A stretch of DNA of 64,000 nucleotides from Gnetum montanum (lineage: Eukaryota; Streptophyta; Gnetopsida; Gnetales; Gnetaceae), in contig MNCI01004010.1 of NCBI GenBank assembly GCA_015680685.1, positions 203,358 to 267,357 on the forward strand. The letters are read 5' to 3'. How positions within the stretch are numbered: the stretch's first letter is position 1; every line of letters begins with the position of its first letter. The position numbers and the translations under genes were made by a program. Below, piece by piece: positions 46,704 to 58,530 of this stretch. The notes under the pieces are model-generated. The model had not been told where the DNA came from, made no database searches, and saw only the letters and a list, made by a program, of their open reading frames with translations.

Positions 46704-47345
46704 GGGGAGATGGCCACCTCTACTAACCAATTGAGGCCCTTAGTTCCTTTTTTAGTTTTTTTTACACATTATTTTTCACAAATTTCTTTAACTTTTCTTA
46801 TTTTTTTTGTAACATAGTTTATACTTTTTCATTTCTTTGTGTGATTGTTTATTTTTCCTATTTTTATTTTTGTTTTTTTTCTTTGTTTTTTTTTTATTTT
46901 TGTTCTTATTTTTTTCTTTGTTTGTTTTTTTAGGTTCGTCACCTCATAAGTGCTCCTGATGGTGGTATGAACTATATTCTATTGATTGCTAATGTTTGGT
47001 TTTTACCTTTGAGTTATAATGTTGATACTGAAGTATGGTTCTTTTGATATAATAAGCAATGAGTCCACGTCATCCATGCATTCATGAATTTCTATGGTCT
47101 CTCTTGACTTGTAATTATATGGTCCCTTTCTTAATAATAAAACTATTAACGAATTGGTGACTAGGCATTTCTCAAACTAAGGAAGGACTCAAGGACCGAA
47201 AAGGGTGTGACTTCAAGGGGACTTGATGCATTTGTGCTGGCCAATCTCTTGGGTGCTTGGATGTTTTCTTCTTGAGTTTTCCTTACCATTCTAACACTCC
47301 TCCATTTTCAAGAAGCTGAGCTAATATAAATAATTCTTTGCATGC

Positions 47346-47466
47346 TGTGGTTTTCATGCAAAAAAAAATAGTGAGAATTCAAAACACATCCCTTAGACAA
47401 AATANATGTGGTTCTCATGTAAAAAAAAAATAGTGAGAATTCAAAACACATCCCTTAGACAAAATA
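47346..47466 (+). repeat. About 60-bp direct duplication around a single N
   Basis: 47346-47404 and 47407-47466 are nearly identical, with N at 47405. The same pattern as at 46622. Confidence 0.8.
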
Positions 47467-48708
47467 ATCATCTGGGTTACAAGCACTAGTTATGGAACTA
47501 AACAAACACGTTCCCTCTAACTAAGACCCTTTCTCACTTCCTACTTTTCCCTTTCTCATTTCCTTGGAATGGTGGTGACTTTTTGATGGAAGCATTCTTG
47601 TTACTTCAAGTGGATAGATTGGCCAAGTGTATTAATGCGAAGTCATTGGATGTGGATTGTTTGAGGCTATATTTGGAATGAGATCTACTTAGTCACATTA
47701 ACCATAAATACAAAAGGGAATATACACCACTTTGCTCTTGGGACTCCATTCCATTCTCTTCTTCCCATCATTCTTTCTCCATCTTTCACCTCATTTTCTG
47801 TTGTATTAGTAGTATATATTTTGATTGATGCATTGTTTTCTCTTTGGTGAATTCTTGGGATTAAGTGTTTAACTCTTGCTTCTAAATGACATTTCCAAAG
47901 CCTACGAACTCTTTGATGTGGGTTTGTCAAGGCATAAAAGGCATGAGCCTACTTTGGGGAGGACTCACTGGCATTCCTATTTGGTGCATCAGTTAACTTC
48001 TTTCCCTTAAACATTTCTGCAATCAACAATATTTTTGTTCATTCCCACCTCTGACACTCATTTTATCGGTGTTGTCATTGTTTCTTTTTCTCCATCTTTC
48101 TTATTCCTTATCTTTTTCCATTCTATCACTACTGGAGGATCGCTCTTAGTCATGGGGGCCCTGGTCCAAGTTTTTTCAATTTTTCCTAACCCCTACACCT
48201 TGGGTGGTCACTAGTGTTATATCTCTAGAATCTATATCAGTCATATCACAACTCAGCCAATGGACCTTACATTGAAGCAAGGTGTCAACTGTATTATGAT
48301 TTAGTTATCCTTGCTCATATGTGACTCTGTTGTGTCTGTAGATGGCAATCATACAACAATGGACTAGACCTTGAGGAAACACTCAGGATGGACTGGTGCT
48401 AGAACAGTTATGCAAGGAACAAGATTGATGACGTGCTCATGGATAGACAAGAGAAGGTGAAATCTTGGTGTTGATGGCAACATGTCTTCTCCTTTTCTCT
48501 CTCTCTCTCTCTTCTCTCTGAGCTGCCAAATAAGGCTGGATGTCAAATGTGTATAGTGTTCACTCTTGTGGTCATGAACACTAATGTTGCCATGTATTGT
48601 AATGTTGATCCATTCGCATGTCACCCCATTCACCATTAGTTGTCATTCAAGTCAATAATCCCATACCTTCCCAATATTTTGTAAGGAACTCAAGGATGAG
48701 TTTTCATT

Positions 48709-48722
48709 CAGTCATGGGGGTA
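48709..48722 (+). promoter_or_regulatory. Polypurine tract of element F
   Basis: CAGTCATGGGGGTA, a short G run directly before the 3' LTR start at 48723. Confidence 0.5.
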
Positions 48723-49510
48723 TGATGAGCCACGATATCACATACGCGATATCGCATCCACCACGCAATATCGTGTCCTACCTCATCTTCTATAAATAAG
48801 AGGCAATGCTCTTAGTTTCCAGTAGTTAGGCTTAGACCCTTAACCAGATTCTTGTAGTTTAGTCATTCCAGAGTTAGAATAATTCCTGTGTGCCCGTAGT
48901 AGGAGTCATAGAGTGAACGGATCTTTATTCGAGCAATTTGTACCTAAGCACACATTTGTGTATGGCAATAAAGACGAACTTTATGATAAACCTTGCAGCA
49001 TACAGATTAAGCTAATTAGTAATTAATTATTTTTGGATGTTTAATGCTTTCCTAGTTAATTAATTTCTCTCTCAACCTTTGACCCTCTTAGTTAGGTACA
49101 CTCAGTATGATCGCTTCGAGCATGCGTATAGCGCTTGGTAACCCAGTAACGATTAGCATTTGGTAATCCTAATAGCATTGCACTAGTTCAGGATGTGTAC
49201 GGCAAGTGGGAACGGATACTGGTGTTAGGAACATTTAGAAACTAGTTAATGTAAGTTAGCCACTTAGTTCTCTCTCCCTCTCTTTATTAATAGAAGACAT
49301 TAAAAAGGTAAAAACTATAAAAATCATATACCTCAAGCTTACTTAACCATACAGCCGTGACAATACAAGTAAGTTTGGGAAGACAACGATTGATTAACCC
49401 TGAGTGTTCCATTAAGGTACATAAGCACTTAGTCCTTGGAGTTCGACTAGATCACATGTGAAACGCTCGTATTTGTATGGTTGAGTGTAGGGGTACCTTG
49501 TCACTCATCA
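48723..49510 (+). repeat. Element F 3' LTR
   Basis: TGATGAGCCACGATATCACA to TGTCACTCATCA, 788 bp, with TATAAATA at 48791-48798. The first 55 bases contain CACGATATC (48731), GCGATATCGC (48746) and GCAATATCGTG (48765), a nested palindrome better preserved than in the 5' LTR. Confidence 0.9.
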
Positions 49511-49720
49511 ATCTTATAATAAAACAAACTTTTATAGAACCCTTTTATTGATGAAAAGAAAATATCATTTCTTAGATAAAATTTATTTCTAAAAAGTTTC
49601 CAAAATTTTATGGATCTTTCTTTGTCATTTTCACCTTATAGTTTTTATAAATTTCTTTTTTTTCTTAAACCAATTTTATGCGGTCATTATTCAAATATTT
49701 TTCTTATTATAGTAATTTTG
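49511..49720 (-). mobile_element. LINE fragment (part 1), upstream half of the split LINE
   Basis: Minus-strand reading includes NDKERSIKFWKLFRNKF and FFSSIKGFYKSLFYYK, the stretch normally before the RT fingers in LINEs. It connects through ATCTT/ATCTC to the fragment ending at 42229 on the other side of F. Confidence 0.5.
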
Positions 49721-51050
49721 GATAACTAACCTTGCTTATATATATTCTTCATCAAAACACTTCTTCTTACCCATAAACTTTTGCAATTTAACCATTGAAG
49801 ACTTGAACCCATGACTTTTCACTTACAAATGAAGTACTTAAGGTCCATTAATCTAACCAGCAAACCAAATTAAATGTAGAGTACATCATAATATTTAACA
49901 CAGAGTAGAACACACCAAAAATAATATGGAAAGGAAAAAATTTCCAATTTTAGAGAATCTTATAATGAGATATTAACTTAAAGGTAATAGCCTTGCTTAG
50001 TAACCTCTCTTCCTCTGTGTGTGTGTGTGTGTGTGTTAAGGCCCACCCTAATAATATTTACATCACTATTTTCCTCTATGATTGAACTTAAAATAGCAAA
50101 ATGATTTGAGATAGCAATAGTAAGCTATAGATATATACCAACATTTATAGAAAAGTTACATACACAAGAAAATGGTGTTATAGAATTTGTATTAGTATTA
50201 GGTTTTTGCTTAACATTAATCATATATTAAGAATCTTTATGTTTCTCAATATTAGTTTTGATTTTTGAGTTAACATTGTTATTGTCAGATAAGAGTAGAT
50301 TTGATTTATGAGCTACCTTTTCAAACTAATTAATTCTTTTTGTAATACAATTAAAAATATTTACAGAATCTTTTGTCTTTTTTAGTTTTTTTATTATTCT
50401 TAATTATTTTTATCCTTAACATTAACTTGAATCTTTAGCTTTAGATTGTGTTACTTTTATAGATTAGAAACCAATAAGCACTAAACAAATATTCTTCACA
50501 AAGACAAAGTTATAAGAATTAAAAAGATACTTTAAAGGAATGACTATGGCCACACCTCAAGACATATAGCTAATATGATATCCTAGAGGAATTATAGAGA
50601 AATATAACAATGTCCCAAGTATTACTCAATTTGGTAACCTCTTGCATAACAAGACAATAAGCTAACTACTTGAACCACCTATCACTAGCTTTACTATTAT
50701 AAAAAAAATTAATTTATATTATCTTATATATAGAAAAAAAATGTTAAAAATTATTTTTATTGCTAAATACATTGTTCAATGCACTTTCTATGAAGTTTCC
50801 ACTTCATTTCTTTCTATGAAGTTTCCACTTCATTTTCAATTTCATAAAGAAAAGTGAATACGGATGGATACATTCCAAAGAAATGTATATCTTATTAAAT
50901 ATTTGTACCATTACTTAAAATATAATAGCTTAATTCTAAGAAGTTTGAATCCCTGAAGAACTTATAATGTCTACCTTACCAATTTTAAACCAATTCAAAA
51001 TTTCACAAATAAAAATAATTACAATCATAATATACAACAATGCTGCAATT
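49721..51050. other. AT-rich sequence, no gene seen
   Basis: Includes a (GT)n microsatellite (50014-50036) and a 26-bp tandem pair with CTATGAAGTTTCCACTTCAT (50788 and 50814). I see no coding signal. Confidence 0.6.
50014..50036. repeat. (GT)n microsatellite
   Basis: About eleven GT units. Confidence 0.95.
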
Positions 51051-51059
51051 AATGTTTTG

Positions 51060-51570
51060 GAAATTTTCGCGCAAAAAAAAAAGGGCTTCTAAGTAACGTT
51101 AGAATATTAAAGATAATAACTGAAATTATATTTTGTGCGACTTCAATGAAGGTTTAAAAAACGGCGATTTTAACGCAAAAACGTAGGTGGACAAAACCAC
51201 CAGAAAAGCCGTGTATAAGAAGTCGGACTCTCAGAACTCTCTTTAAAGCGAATTAGTTTATGAATTTTTTAAACAGCGAACGACTCGGGAAGTAAAGTTA
51301 CAACGAACCACCGTGTCAAGCTCCTGTGTAAATGAAATTGGATTTCACCGAAAACTGAGCTTCCACTCATGAAGAATTTCCATGCGGCTGCTACTATCAC
51401 TACCAAGACTCAATGAATCGTCACTACATCATCCACCACTTGCAGAAATTGAAGGACAAGTGATCGCAGCTTCAATTTCGAAAAGATTTTCACGGCAACT
51501 CACTGTCAATGTTGCATGAAAGATCGCTTTAACCCAAATTTTATTGAGGAAATGTAAACGCTGCAAGGAA
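51060..51570. other. CpG-retaining stretch, possible promoter or young insert
   Basis: Unlike the surrounding DNA it keeps many CG dinucleotides (ACGGCGATTTTAACG, GAACGACTCGG, AACGAACCACCGTG) and has GTGTATAAGAAG near 51212. No long ORF, and I recognise no gene. Confidence 0.4.
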
Positions 51571-51848
51571 TTAATAATTATTATGAGGACTTGCCTGGTG
51601 CAGTCATTTTTAATGCAGAAGAAAATGGAAGTAAGGGTTGGTTTCTCATTTTAGTTTCTATGAGATTTTTCAGTTCCAATTGGACTAAAACAAGTCTTCA
51701 GAAATTGAACTGACCGGGTTTGGTTTTAAAGTTTCATTGAACCAGAAAATAAGGAGAGGATAAATGCATGAGTTGAATAACTGTAGCAATGGCGGCCATA
51801 TTTTTCCCTATTTGAATAAGAAGATAATAAATGCATGATTTGAACCTA

Positions 51849-52626
51849 TGGAGATTCACCATTCGGATAAGTTTTGATGAACTGTTAGACATTGGATTCG
51901 GGAGGGCCTACAGAAGCGTATTAAATGAGTACATATTTCATAATTTTCAATGAAATTTTGTCTGGATTTATACACATACATTGAAATTGAAATTTTGTCT
52001 GGAATTGTATATATACATTGAAATGTTCACCTTCACCTTGTCTTAGCCTTGTACTATTCATTGCCCTGCTTTTCTTCAATTTAACCGTTTGTGTTAAATT
52101 GGTTCCCTGTCTTTTTCTCAGTATATGCATTGTGCATGAAAAGCTTACCTCTTCTCTTCCTTCTGAATCTTACCAGAAACTTCATTTCATTGCTAAGCGG
52201 CAAGCAAGCAATCAAGATTCATGGCATCGGCATGACACATAGACAGAGACTACCAGGAAGCACGAATGAATAAACAAACACACGGAAATCACGAAAGGGC
52301 TGCTTTGTTAGCCCAAGGAGTTTGGGTCATACGGAGAGGGGACGGGGCGTGCGAAGAAAACATTGCATTTGCATGGATTGGCCTGCCTTCGGGAGCATCA
52401 AAACTTCCGCCATGACTAACGCATTCACGCGTGTTTATTGTTCATTGCTGGTTTTTTATCTTTCTCATATCTCTGTTGCTGAAAAAAGAAAAAACAAAAC
52501 AGGGACATCGTCATGGGTCATCGGTCATGAAACATGAGGACGGATGGTTGCTTGTTCAAATTTTTTTTTTTTTTCAAATCCCATGACGGTCTGTTTTAAC
52601 TTTTCCCCTTCTTCATCATGACTAGT
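51849..52626. repeat. Diverged direct duplication, copy 1
   Basis: Matches 54116-54789. Landmarks are ACATTGGATTC, CATATTTCATAATTTTC, ACCGTTTGTGTTAAATTGG, CAGAAACTTCATTTCATTGC, AATCAAGATTCATGGCATCG and CATGACTAGT. The small ORFs here appear in both copies only by homology, and none resembles a known protein. Confidence 0.8.
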
Positions 52627-52639
52627 CAACACATTAATG

Positions 52640-53540
52640 AAAAGAAAAAATTGACACATTTTGTATTAACATATTAATGAAAAAATTAACACATTGTTTT
52701 TTTTCTCTGGATTTATTATTTTTATTTGATTATTCTTATGGTTGATATTAACGTAATTTTTCATATGTTCAATTTCATATTATTTTTTTCTATGTTCCTG
52801 AAAATCTTTCTGTTTTTACTTTCCCCCTTCTTTTTCTGAAAATTAAAGCATTTTATAGTAGTAACATATTTTAAAATAATTATCAAATACTTAATGATGG
52901 TTATACATAAACTTTCTCCTTGATGAATTCATTAGTTTTGCTAAGCTTTGTTTTGTGCTAAAGCTCATTTAAATTAATAGTCTTATATTTAATTAAATAA
53001 AACACAAAGTTATATCATGCATAGCTTACATACTTTTTCTTTACAAGATGTTTAGATGGTTTTATGCATTTTTCATAAGTTATTATAATAAGTGATGATA
53101 TTTCATTTTTCTTAATTTTCTAGACATTTAAACCTCATTCAAATAAATTTAATTTAATTTTTTCTTTCTTTAATATATTAATTTTTAAAATTTTGAAATA
53201 TTGGTAAATACATATCATAATTGGATTGAAAATAGTTAAAGTAAAACTAATAAAAAATTTCTTCAAAAATGGTTTTTGACATTGATGTAAGATTGTTATA
53301 AGCATGTGTAAAAGAAACGCTTACAATATTCAAACTCCAATCTACCATGACATGTTAATATATTAATTTCAAAATCAACCTAAGATATACTAATATTACT
53401 AAGATTTTTTTCATAATTAAAAGCCACTAAAAGATAATCTAGAGGTGCTTCGTGAATTGGCCATTATGTCATCACAGTAATATTATGAACCCTATCTGGG
53501 AAGCATCCTCCAGAATTTATTGGTGATGAGGTGTTTTTGT
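52640..53540. other. AT-rich sequence, no gene seen
   Basis: Very AT-rich, with a poly-T tract just before it (52560-52574). No coding or repeat structure recognised. Confidence 0.6.
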
Positions 53541-53985
53541 AAAGCAAAGGGATTTAGGTTGGATGGATGCATGTGAAATAGTTAAGGAATTAGGAGGTGA
53601 TTGGGGGTACGGCAGCGGGCACCTCCAGATTTATGGCCGGATCCATTGCTACAGCCTGAATGCCATGAAGGTGGAACACTATGCACACCCGCCATTGCTG
53701 GGTTGTGATGCGTATTTCCATTTCCATTACTGTTGCAGCTCTTATTAATGCCAACACTGTTACAGCTTCTGGAAATTGCAGCATCTGCAGATATCAGCAT
53801 TATCATCCGTATCAGGGTCGCAACAGCTGCAACCCCGACCTTGCCTATTCTTTCAATCATAACCTGCATTTTTGTTGTGGATGATTATGGGATCAACAGG
53901 CGGAGCTTTATAAATACATGCAAAATTGGTCGCCATACCCTTAATTTTTTCCGCGAATTTCGCAGAAGTGGCATAGACTCTTGAA
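53541..53985. other. GC-richer segment between the duplicated blocks
   Basis: Contains overlapping ORFs on both strands of 60-95 codons (for example 53582-53869 minus and 53733-53984 plus) with no recognisable domain. CpG dinucleotides are retained, and GCTTTATAAATACATGC (53905-53921) offers a TATA-like site. It could be an eroded exon or promoter; I cannot decide. Confidence 0.3.
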
Positions 53986-54098
53986 AACTAGTTAGTCGTC
54001 GCCGTGTAAACGAATTCATGCTACATAACTGGGGTTCAACGAAAACTAGTTAGTCGTCGCCGTGTAAAAGAATTCATGCTACATAACGGGGGTTCAAC
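53983..54098. repeat. 58-bp tandem duplication
   Basis: GAAAACTAGTTAGTCGTCGC starts at 53983 and 54041. The two units differ at only a few bases. Confidence 0.9.
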
Positions 54099-54115
54099 TG
54101 TATTTTCAGCTATGC

Positions 54116-54789
54116 ATCGGAGATTTGCGATTCAGATAAATTTTGAAGAAGCACATTGGATTCCAGAGCACCTACAGAGGCACATTAAATCCGAAATTGG
54201 TATATATTTCATAATTTTCCATGACGATTTGTACATCCAAATGGTCGCCTTGTCTTGCATTGTATTATTCCTTACCATTGTTACCTGCTTTTGTATTATT
54301 CCTTATGCTTTATTTCGATTTAACCGTTTGTGTTAAATTGGTTCCTGCCATTTTCTCAGTGTATGCATTGTGGATCAAAATCTTACCTCTTCTCCTCCTG
54401 AATTTTACCAGAAACTTCATTTCATTGCTAAGCGGCAAACAAGCAATCAAGATTCATGGCATCGGCATAACACATAGACCACGGAAAACAAGGCAACAAA
54501 CACGAAAGGGCTGCTTTGGTAAACGAAGGATGAAGAGCCAAGTTTGGGTCATACGGAGAAGGGACGTGCCATGACTCACACATTCCCGTGTGTTTGTTGT
54601 TCATTGCTGGTTTTTTCTCTTTTCCCATCTCCCTGCTGAAAAAAGAGAGAACAAAACAGGGTCATCCTCATGGATCATCGATCATGAACATGATGACGGA
54701 TGAATGCTTGTTCAACTATTTCTCTTTTTTTAAAAATCTCATGATGCTCTGTTTCTACTTTCCCCTTTCTTTCATCCATCATGACTAGT
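54116..54789. repeat. Diverged direct duplication, copy 2
   Basis: Second copy of 51849-52626, about 2.2 kb downstream and in the same orientation. Confidence 0.8.
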
Positions 54790-56089
54790 TCCAATTCCCC
54801 TTGTCCGAAAGGTTTTTGATTGTAGATGAAGTGAGTTACTGGGCTGTTCTTAGTTTAGTTAAGTTGTTTCTCTTAGAATGTGGTAGTCTTCAACAAAAGT
54901 ATTAGTAGACGTGATTTTTTATAAATTTCATTGAGGCTTAAGGCTTAATTTTATTCCTGGAAAGATTGAATTGAGTAACAAAAAGGTTTATTTTATTGCT
55001 CTAATTTTGGTTGTTGCAGAAATCATATATTTGGTCAGATTATGGCTCTCGAGTAAAGAAATAGATTGAAGCCCTCCATAACTTTGCAATTTTTCTTGCT
55101 TCCGTTTAATGGTGATATTGTAATGTTGTGTGTAATTTTTAAGCATTAACAATATTTTGAATATACATTGTACCTGTTTTATATTCTACAATGTTATTTT
55201 ATGATATATGAGATTTAATTTTTTAAAAAAGTTAATATATTTAAATTTTTTCTATTACCTCCCCGGCTATGACCCCATCCCCAGTTTTTCTTGAGGCACA
55301 CATACCGAATCCTGGATTCCTGGTTTTCACTAATCAGATTCTTTTGATGCATAGATTTTGAGCCGTGTTGGAACTTACCGCTCTATCAGCAACCCTTTTA
55401 TCCGGTACATAATTGTTAATCAGTGAAAATTTCAAATCCATTTATCAATAATTATTAATTGCAACCAATGTTTTATTAATGAAAGCAAAATATTTGGCTT
55501 ATGTTCAGAAACAATTTTTGTTGCAGCCTAAACGTGTTGCAATTCTTCAACTAGTTCTACAATTTTATAAAAAGATGTGTACTACCTTGGCATCTATACC
55601 CATCAAGGAAGTTTATAAGGTCACTCAAAAAAAAAACAATGTTAGAATGATGGGAAAAAATAGCTTAAAAATGAAACATTAAAATTCAAGATTTAAATTT
55701 GACTATTAAGAATCTGAAAACAAGCATAAGACAAAAGATGCTTTCAAAATTAATAAAATCAAGAAGATTTTCTCTATCTTAAAAGATCAGCTAAAACTCA
55801 AGTTTTACCAAGCAAGAAAAGGTTCAAATCTAAAAATCATCAAGAGATCTGCTAAAGAGGATCAAAGAGAGTGCAAAGTACCATTGATGCCAAGAGATCC
55901 AATGTTTCTAAGTATTTATAAGGATAAAATGTAGGAGGTGGGTAATTCTAGACATAAAGAATTAGTAGTTATTTTCTAAGAATAAGATAACATGTATCCA
56001 CACAAGGGTTCAATGGTCAACCAATAGATTAAAGTCTCTAAGAAAGTACTATAATGAGTCTCATATCCAAAAATGGATTCTAAGATCAA
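54790..56089. other. AT-rich sequence up to the gap, no gene seen
   Basis: No recognised gene or element. The ORF 55479-55682 is lysine-rich and resembles chance coding in AT-rich DNA. Confidence 0.5.
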
Positions 56090-56735
56090 NNNNNNNNNNN
56101 NNNNNNNNNNNNNNNNNNNNNNNNNNNNNNNNNNNNNNNNNNNNNNNNNNNNNNNNNNNNNNNNNNNNNNNNNNNNNNNNNNNNNNNNNNNNNNNNNNNN
56201 NNNNNNNNNNNNNNNNNNNNNNNNNNNNNNNNNNNNNNNNNNNNNNNNNNNNNNNNNNNNNNNNNNNNNNNNNNNNNNNNNNNNNNNNNNNNNNNNNNNN
56301 NNNNNNNNNNNNNNNNNNNNNNNNNNNNNNNNNNNNNNNNNNNNNNNNNNNNNNNNNNNNNNNNNNNNNNNNNNNNNNNNNNNNNNNNNNNNNNNNNNNN
56401 NNNNNNNNNNNNNNNNNNNNNNNNNNNNNNNNNNNNNNNNNNNNNNNNNNNNNNNNNNNNNNNNNNNNNNNNNNNNNNNNNNNNNNNNNNNNNNNNNNNN
56501 NNNNNNNNNNNNNNNNNNNNNNNNNNNNNNNNNNNNNNNNNNNNNNNNNNNNNNNNNNNNNNNNNNNNNNNNNNNNNNNNNNNNNNNNNNNNNNNNNNNN
56601 NNNNNNNNNNNNNNNNNNNNNNNNNNNNNNNNNNNNNNNNNNNNNNNNNNNNNNNNNNNNNNNNNNNNNNNNNNNNNNNNNNNNNNNNNNNNNNNNNNNN
56701 NNNNNNNNNNNNNNNNNNNNNNNNNNNNNNNNNNN
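56090..56735. other. Assembly gap, 646 N
   Basis: Run of N. Reading frames spanning it are meaningless. Confidence 1.
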
Positions 56736-57640
56736 CTAAAGAAGAGATTGTTAATTCTAGAATGCACTTTGAACATTCACACTTCAATTAATTCTTGTGC
56801 CCATGTTATGGATTTTAAATAAAATAAATAAATAAATTCAACAAGCTAAAGTTTGGGGTTATTGAGATTGATATTTACATATAGAACTATAGCAAAATCA
56901 AGTAGAAGCATGAAGATAAGAAACAAAGTTAAAGCTTAACTGAAGATAATATAGAATTCTTGTAACATAAGGATAAAAACCAAGTATTTTATATTTGATT
57001 TTTCATGATATATAGGACAAGATAAAAATTTCTGTTTATTCTCCTTTCTTTAAAATATTGATAAATTGATGTAATTAAATAATGATCCCAATTACTTATG
57101 TCCATTTACTTTCTAGCTCATTTCTCATAAAAAGCAAGATTTGTTACATCATATACTATTATGACCCCATTTAATGACTATAAGTATATGGACATAATAT
57201 GTTGTACATGATGATTTAGTAATAAGATTGTTTAGGTTATGAAATTTTCTCCAACAATTTATCAAGTTTCACTAATTTCATCATTCAACTCATTAACATT
57301 TGTATTTCCCATTCATTATTTCTTCATCAAAAAATCATTATTTCTAATAATTTTAACACTCATCAATATTCATTAACAATTACTCAATCCATCTCATCAT
57401 CAACTTATTAACATCAAAAAACCATAAAATCATTTCAACTAAATTCATTGTAGAATAGTTGTTGCATTCAATTCAAATATTAATAATCATCAAGATTGTG
57501 CAATTTAATTACACCTCAAAATCAACTCAACTTCATTGATTCATCATCAAAGGTTATTTAAAGACTTCATTCAACATCAAGGATCAAATGTTTTTCTAAA
57601 TATGTGCTCCAAATTCTTAAAAATTTATGTTTTTCATCTT
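56736..57640. other. AT-rich sequence after the gap, no gene seen
   Basis: Many ATCATCA and TTCAT words, no coding signal. Confidence 0.5.
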
Positions 57641-58190
57641 ACCACGACCTAACTATGATTCATAGTATCTTTAGAAAATGGACCATAACTTTTGGTCAAC
57701 TCATGGTCTCCTTAGTATTAAACCATGAGGTCACCATTACTCATGGTCATTAAAATCATTATACATGACACAACTATAACTCATAGTTGTTGACCACACC
57801 TCATGATATTTTTTTAAGACTCATGGTGAAGTGTTTTAACAAAATGAAATAGTTCTAAGTGACATGTTTTCAAGCTATATTTGATCAACCAAAGAAACTT
57901 GAGTTGATCTAAAATTTTTTAATAGATAGATCTTTTAAAAAGCTTTCCAATGAGCAAGAGATCACCTTGAACCTCTAAATAATAAGGGATTTATAGGCTT
58001 CCAAAATTGACTAAAAAGTATAATATTTTTACTCCAAATTGTGGTATCCTTAATTTTAATTTTTTTGAGTATTTTATTAAACCATGACTCATGGTGTGCT
58101 CGTGGTCCACTCATGGTATTATTAGATTTGAATTGTTCACTATTTTCAAGACCATGACTCTCATTGTAATACCACAACTCATGGTAAATG
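57640..58190. repeat. Dispersed ACCATGA / TCATGGT palindromic motif cluster
   Basis: About 15 copies of (A)CCATGA(C), CTCATGGT or CATAGT occur on both strands, including ACCATGACTCATGGT near 58081. Possibly the U3 of an unrecognised LTR. Confidence 0.55.
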
Positions 58191-58384
58191 ATTTTTTAAT
58201 TATTTTCATTAAATTTTATTAAAATTCCAAAGCTTTCATCAAGGGATTTATCCTTTAAATTCTAGCACATGATGTATCACATGTTTTTATGTTGTGGAAA
58301 TACATTTCAAATCCTAGCCATATGATAGAATGACAATATGTATAGGTTCAACTTGATGTTAGTTATATGGAGCAATAAATTAAG

Positions 58385-58530
58385 ATTGTCAATAGGATGG
58401 AAAGGTGATTGAAAAGTAAAGTTATTCCTCTAGTTTAAGTTATGTGGAAGAGACATGGTGGACAAGGAACAACTTGGGAAGTAAAAAAGGATTTATATAT
58501 CAATTTTAGACATTACTTCTTAGTTGATTT
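58385..58530 (+). pseudogene. C-terminal end of a chromovirus (Ty3/gypsy) polyprotein
   Basis: One frame reads VNRMER, LKSKVIPLV, VMWKRHGGQGTTWEVKKDLY and INFRHYFLVD with two stops. This matches the end of plant chromovirus integrases (…VKVLW.NH..EEATWE.E.DM...YP.LF), where a chromodomain-like tail helps target insertion. Nothing upstream is recognisable before the gap. Confidence 0.6.

Larger units (their letters stand above)
46194..48722 (+). other. Element F post-protease region without RT/integrase
   Basis: A decayed reading continues to about 46490 (linker normally between protease and RT). The sequence then jumps to SVMGEMATSTNQLRPLVPFL-type coding (46680-46755), which normally lies after integrase, then a T-rich tract (46738-46935) and non-coding DNA with a CT run (48495-48520). 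The ORFs 47685-47930 and 48364-48636 have no family support. About 3 kb of pol is missing between 46490 and 46680. Confidence 0.6.
42230..49510 (+). mobile_element. Element F: complete-ended, non-autonomous Athila-like element
   Basis: 7281 bp bounded by two LTRs (799 and 788 bp), each TGATGAG...CTCATCA with perfect 7-bp terminal inverted repeats, and flanked by ATCTC/ATCTT. A tRNA-Asp-type primer site follows the 5' LTR and CATGGGGGTA precedes the 3' LTR. Gag and protease are recognisable but RT, RNase H and integrase are absent. Sequence after protease jumps to a non-coding tail. By hand count the LTRs differ at about 75 of 788 aligned sites (about 10%), mostly transitions, so it is old. 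Confidence 0.85.

Noticed and set aside
48364-48636. 90-codon minus ORF as a gene in element F
   Set aside because: Contains a CT microsatellite and overlaps untranslated LTR-element sequence; no family support.
42230-49510. Element F as a fully autonomous Athila
   Set aside because: No RT, RNase H or integrase motif in any frame between protease and 3' LTR.
53582-53869. Gly/Ser/Asn-rich minus ORF as a protein gene
   Set aside because: Overlaps equally long plus-strand ORFs, has no recognisable domain, and I see no splice context.
55976-56822. Long ORFs on both strands across the gap
   Set aside because: They consist of N translated as X.
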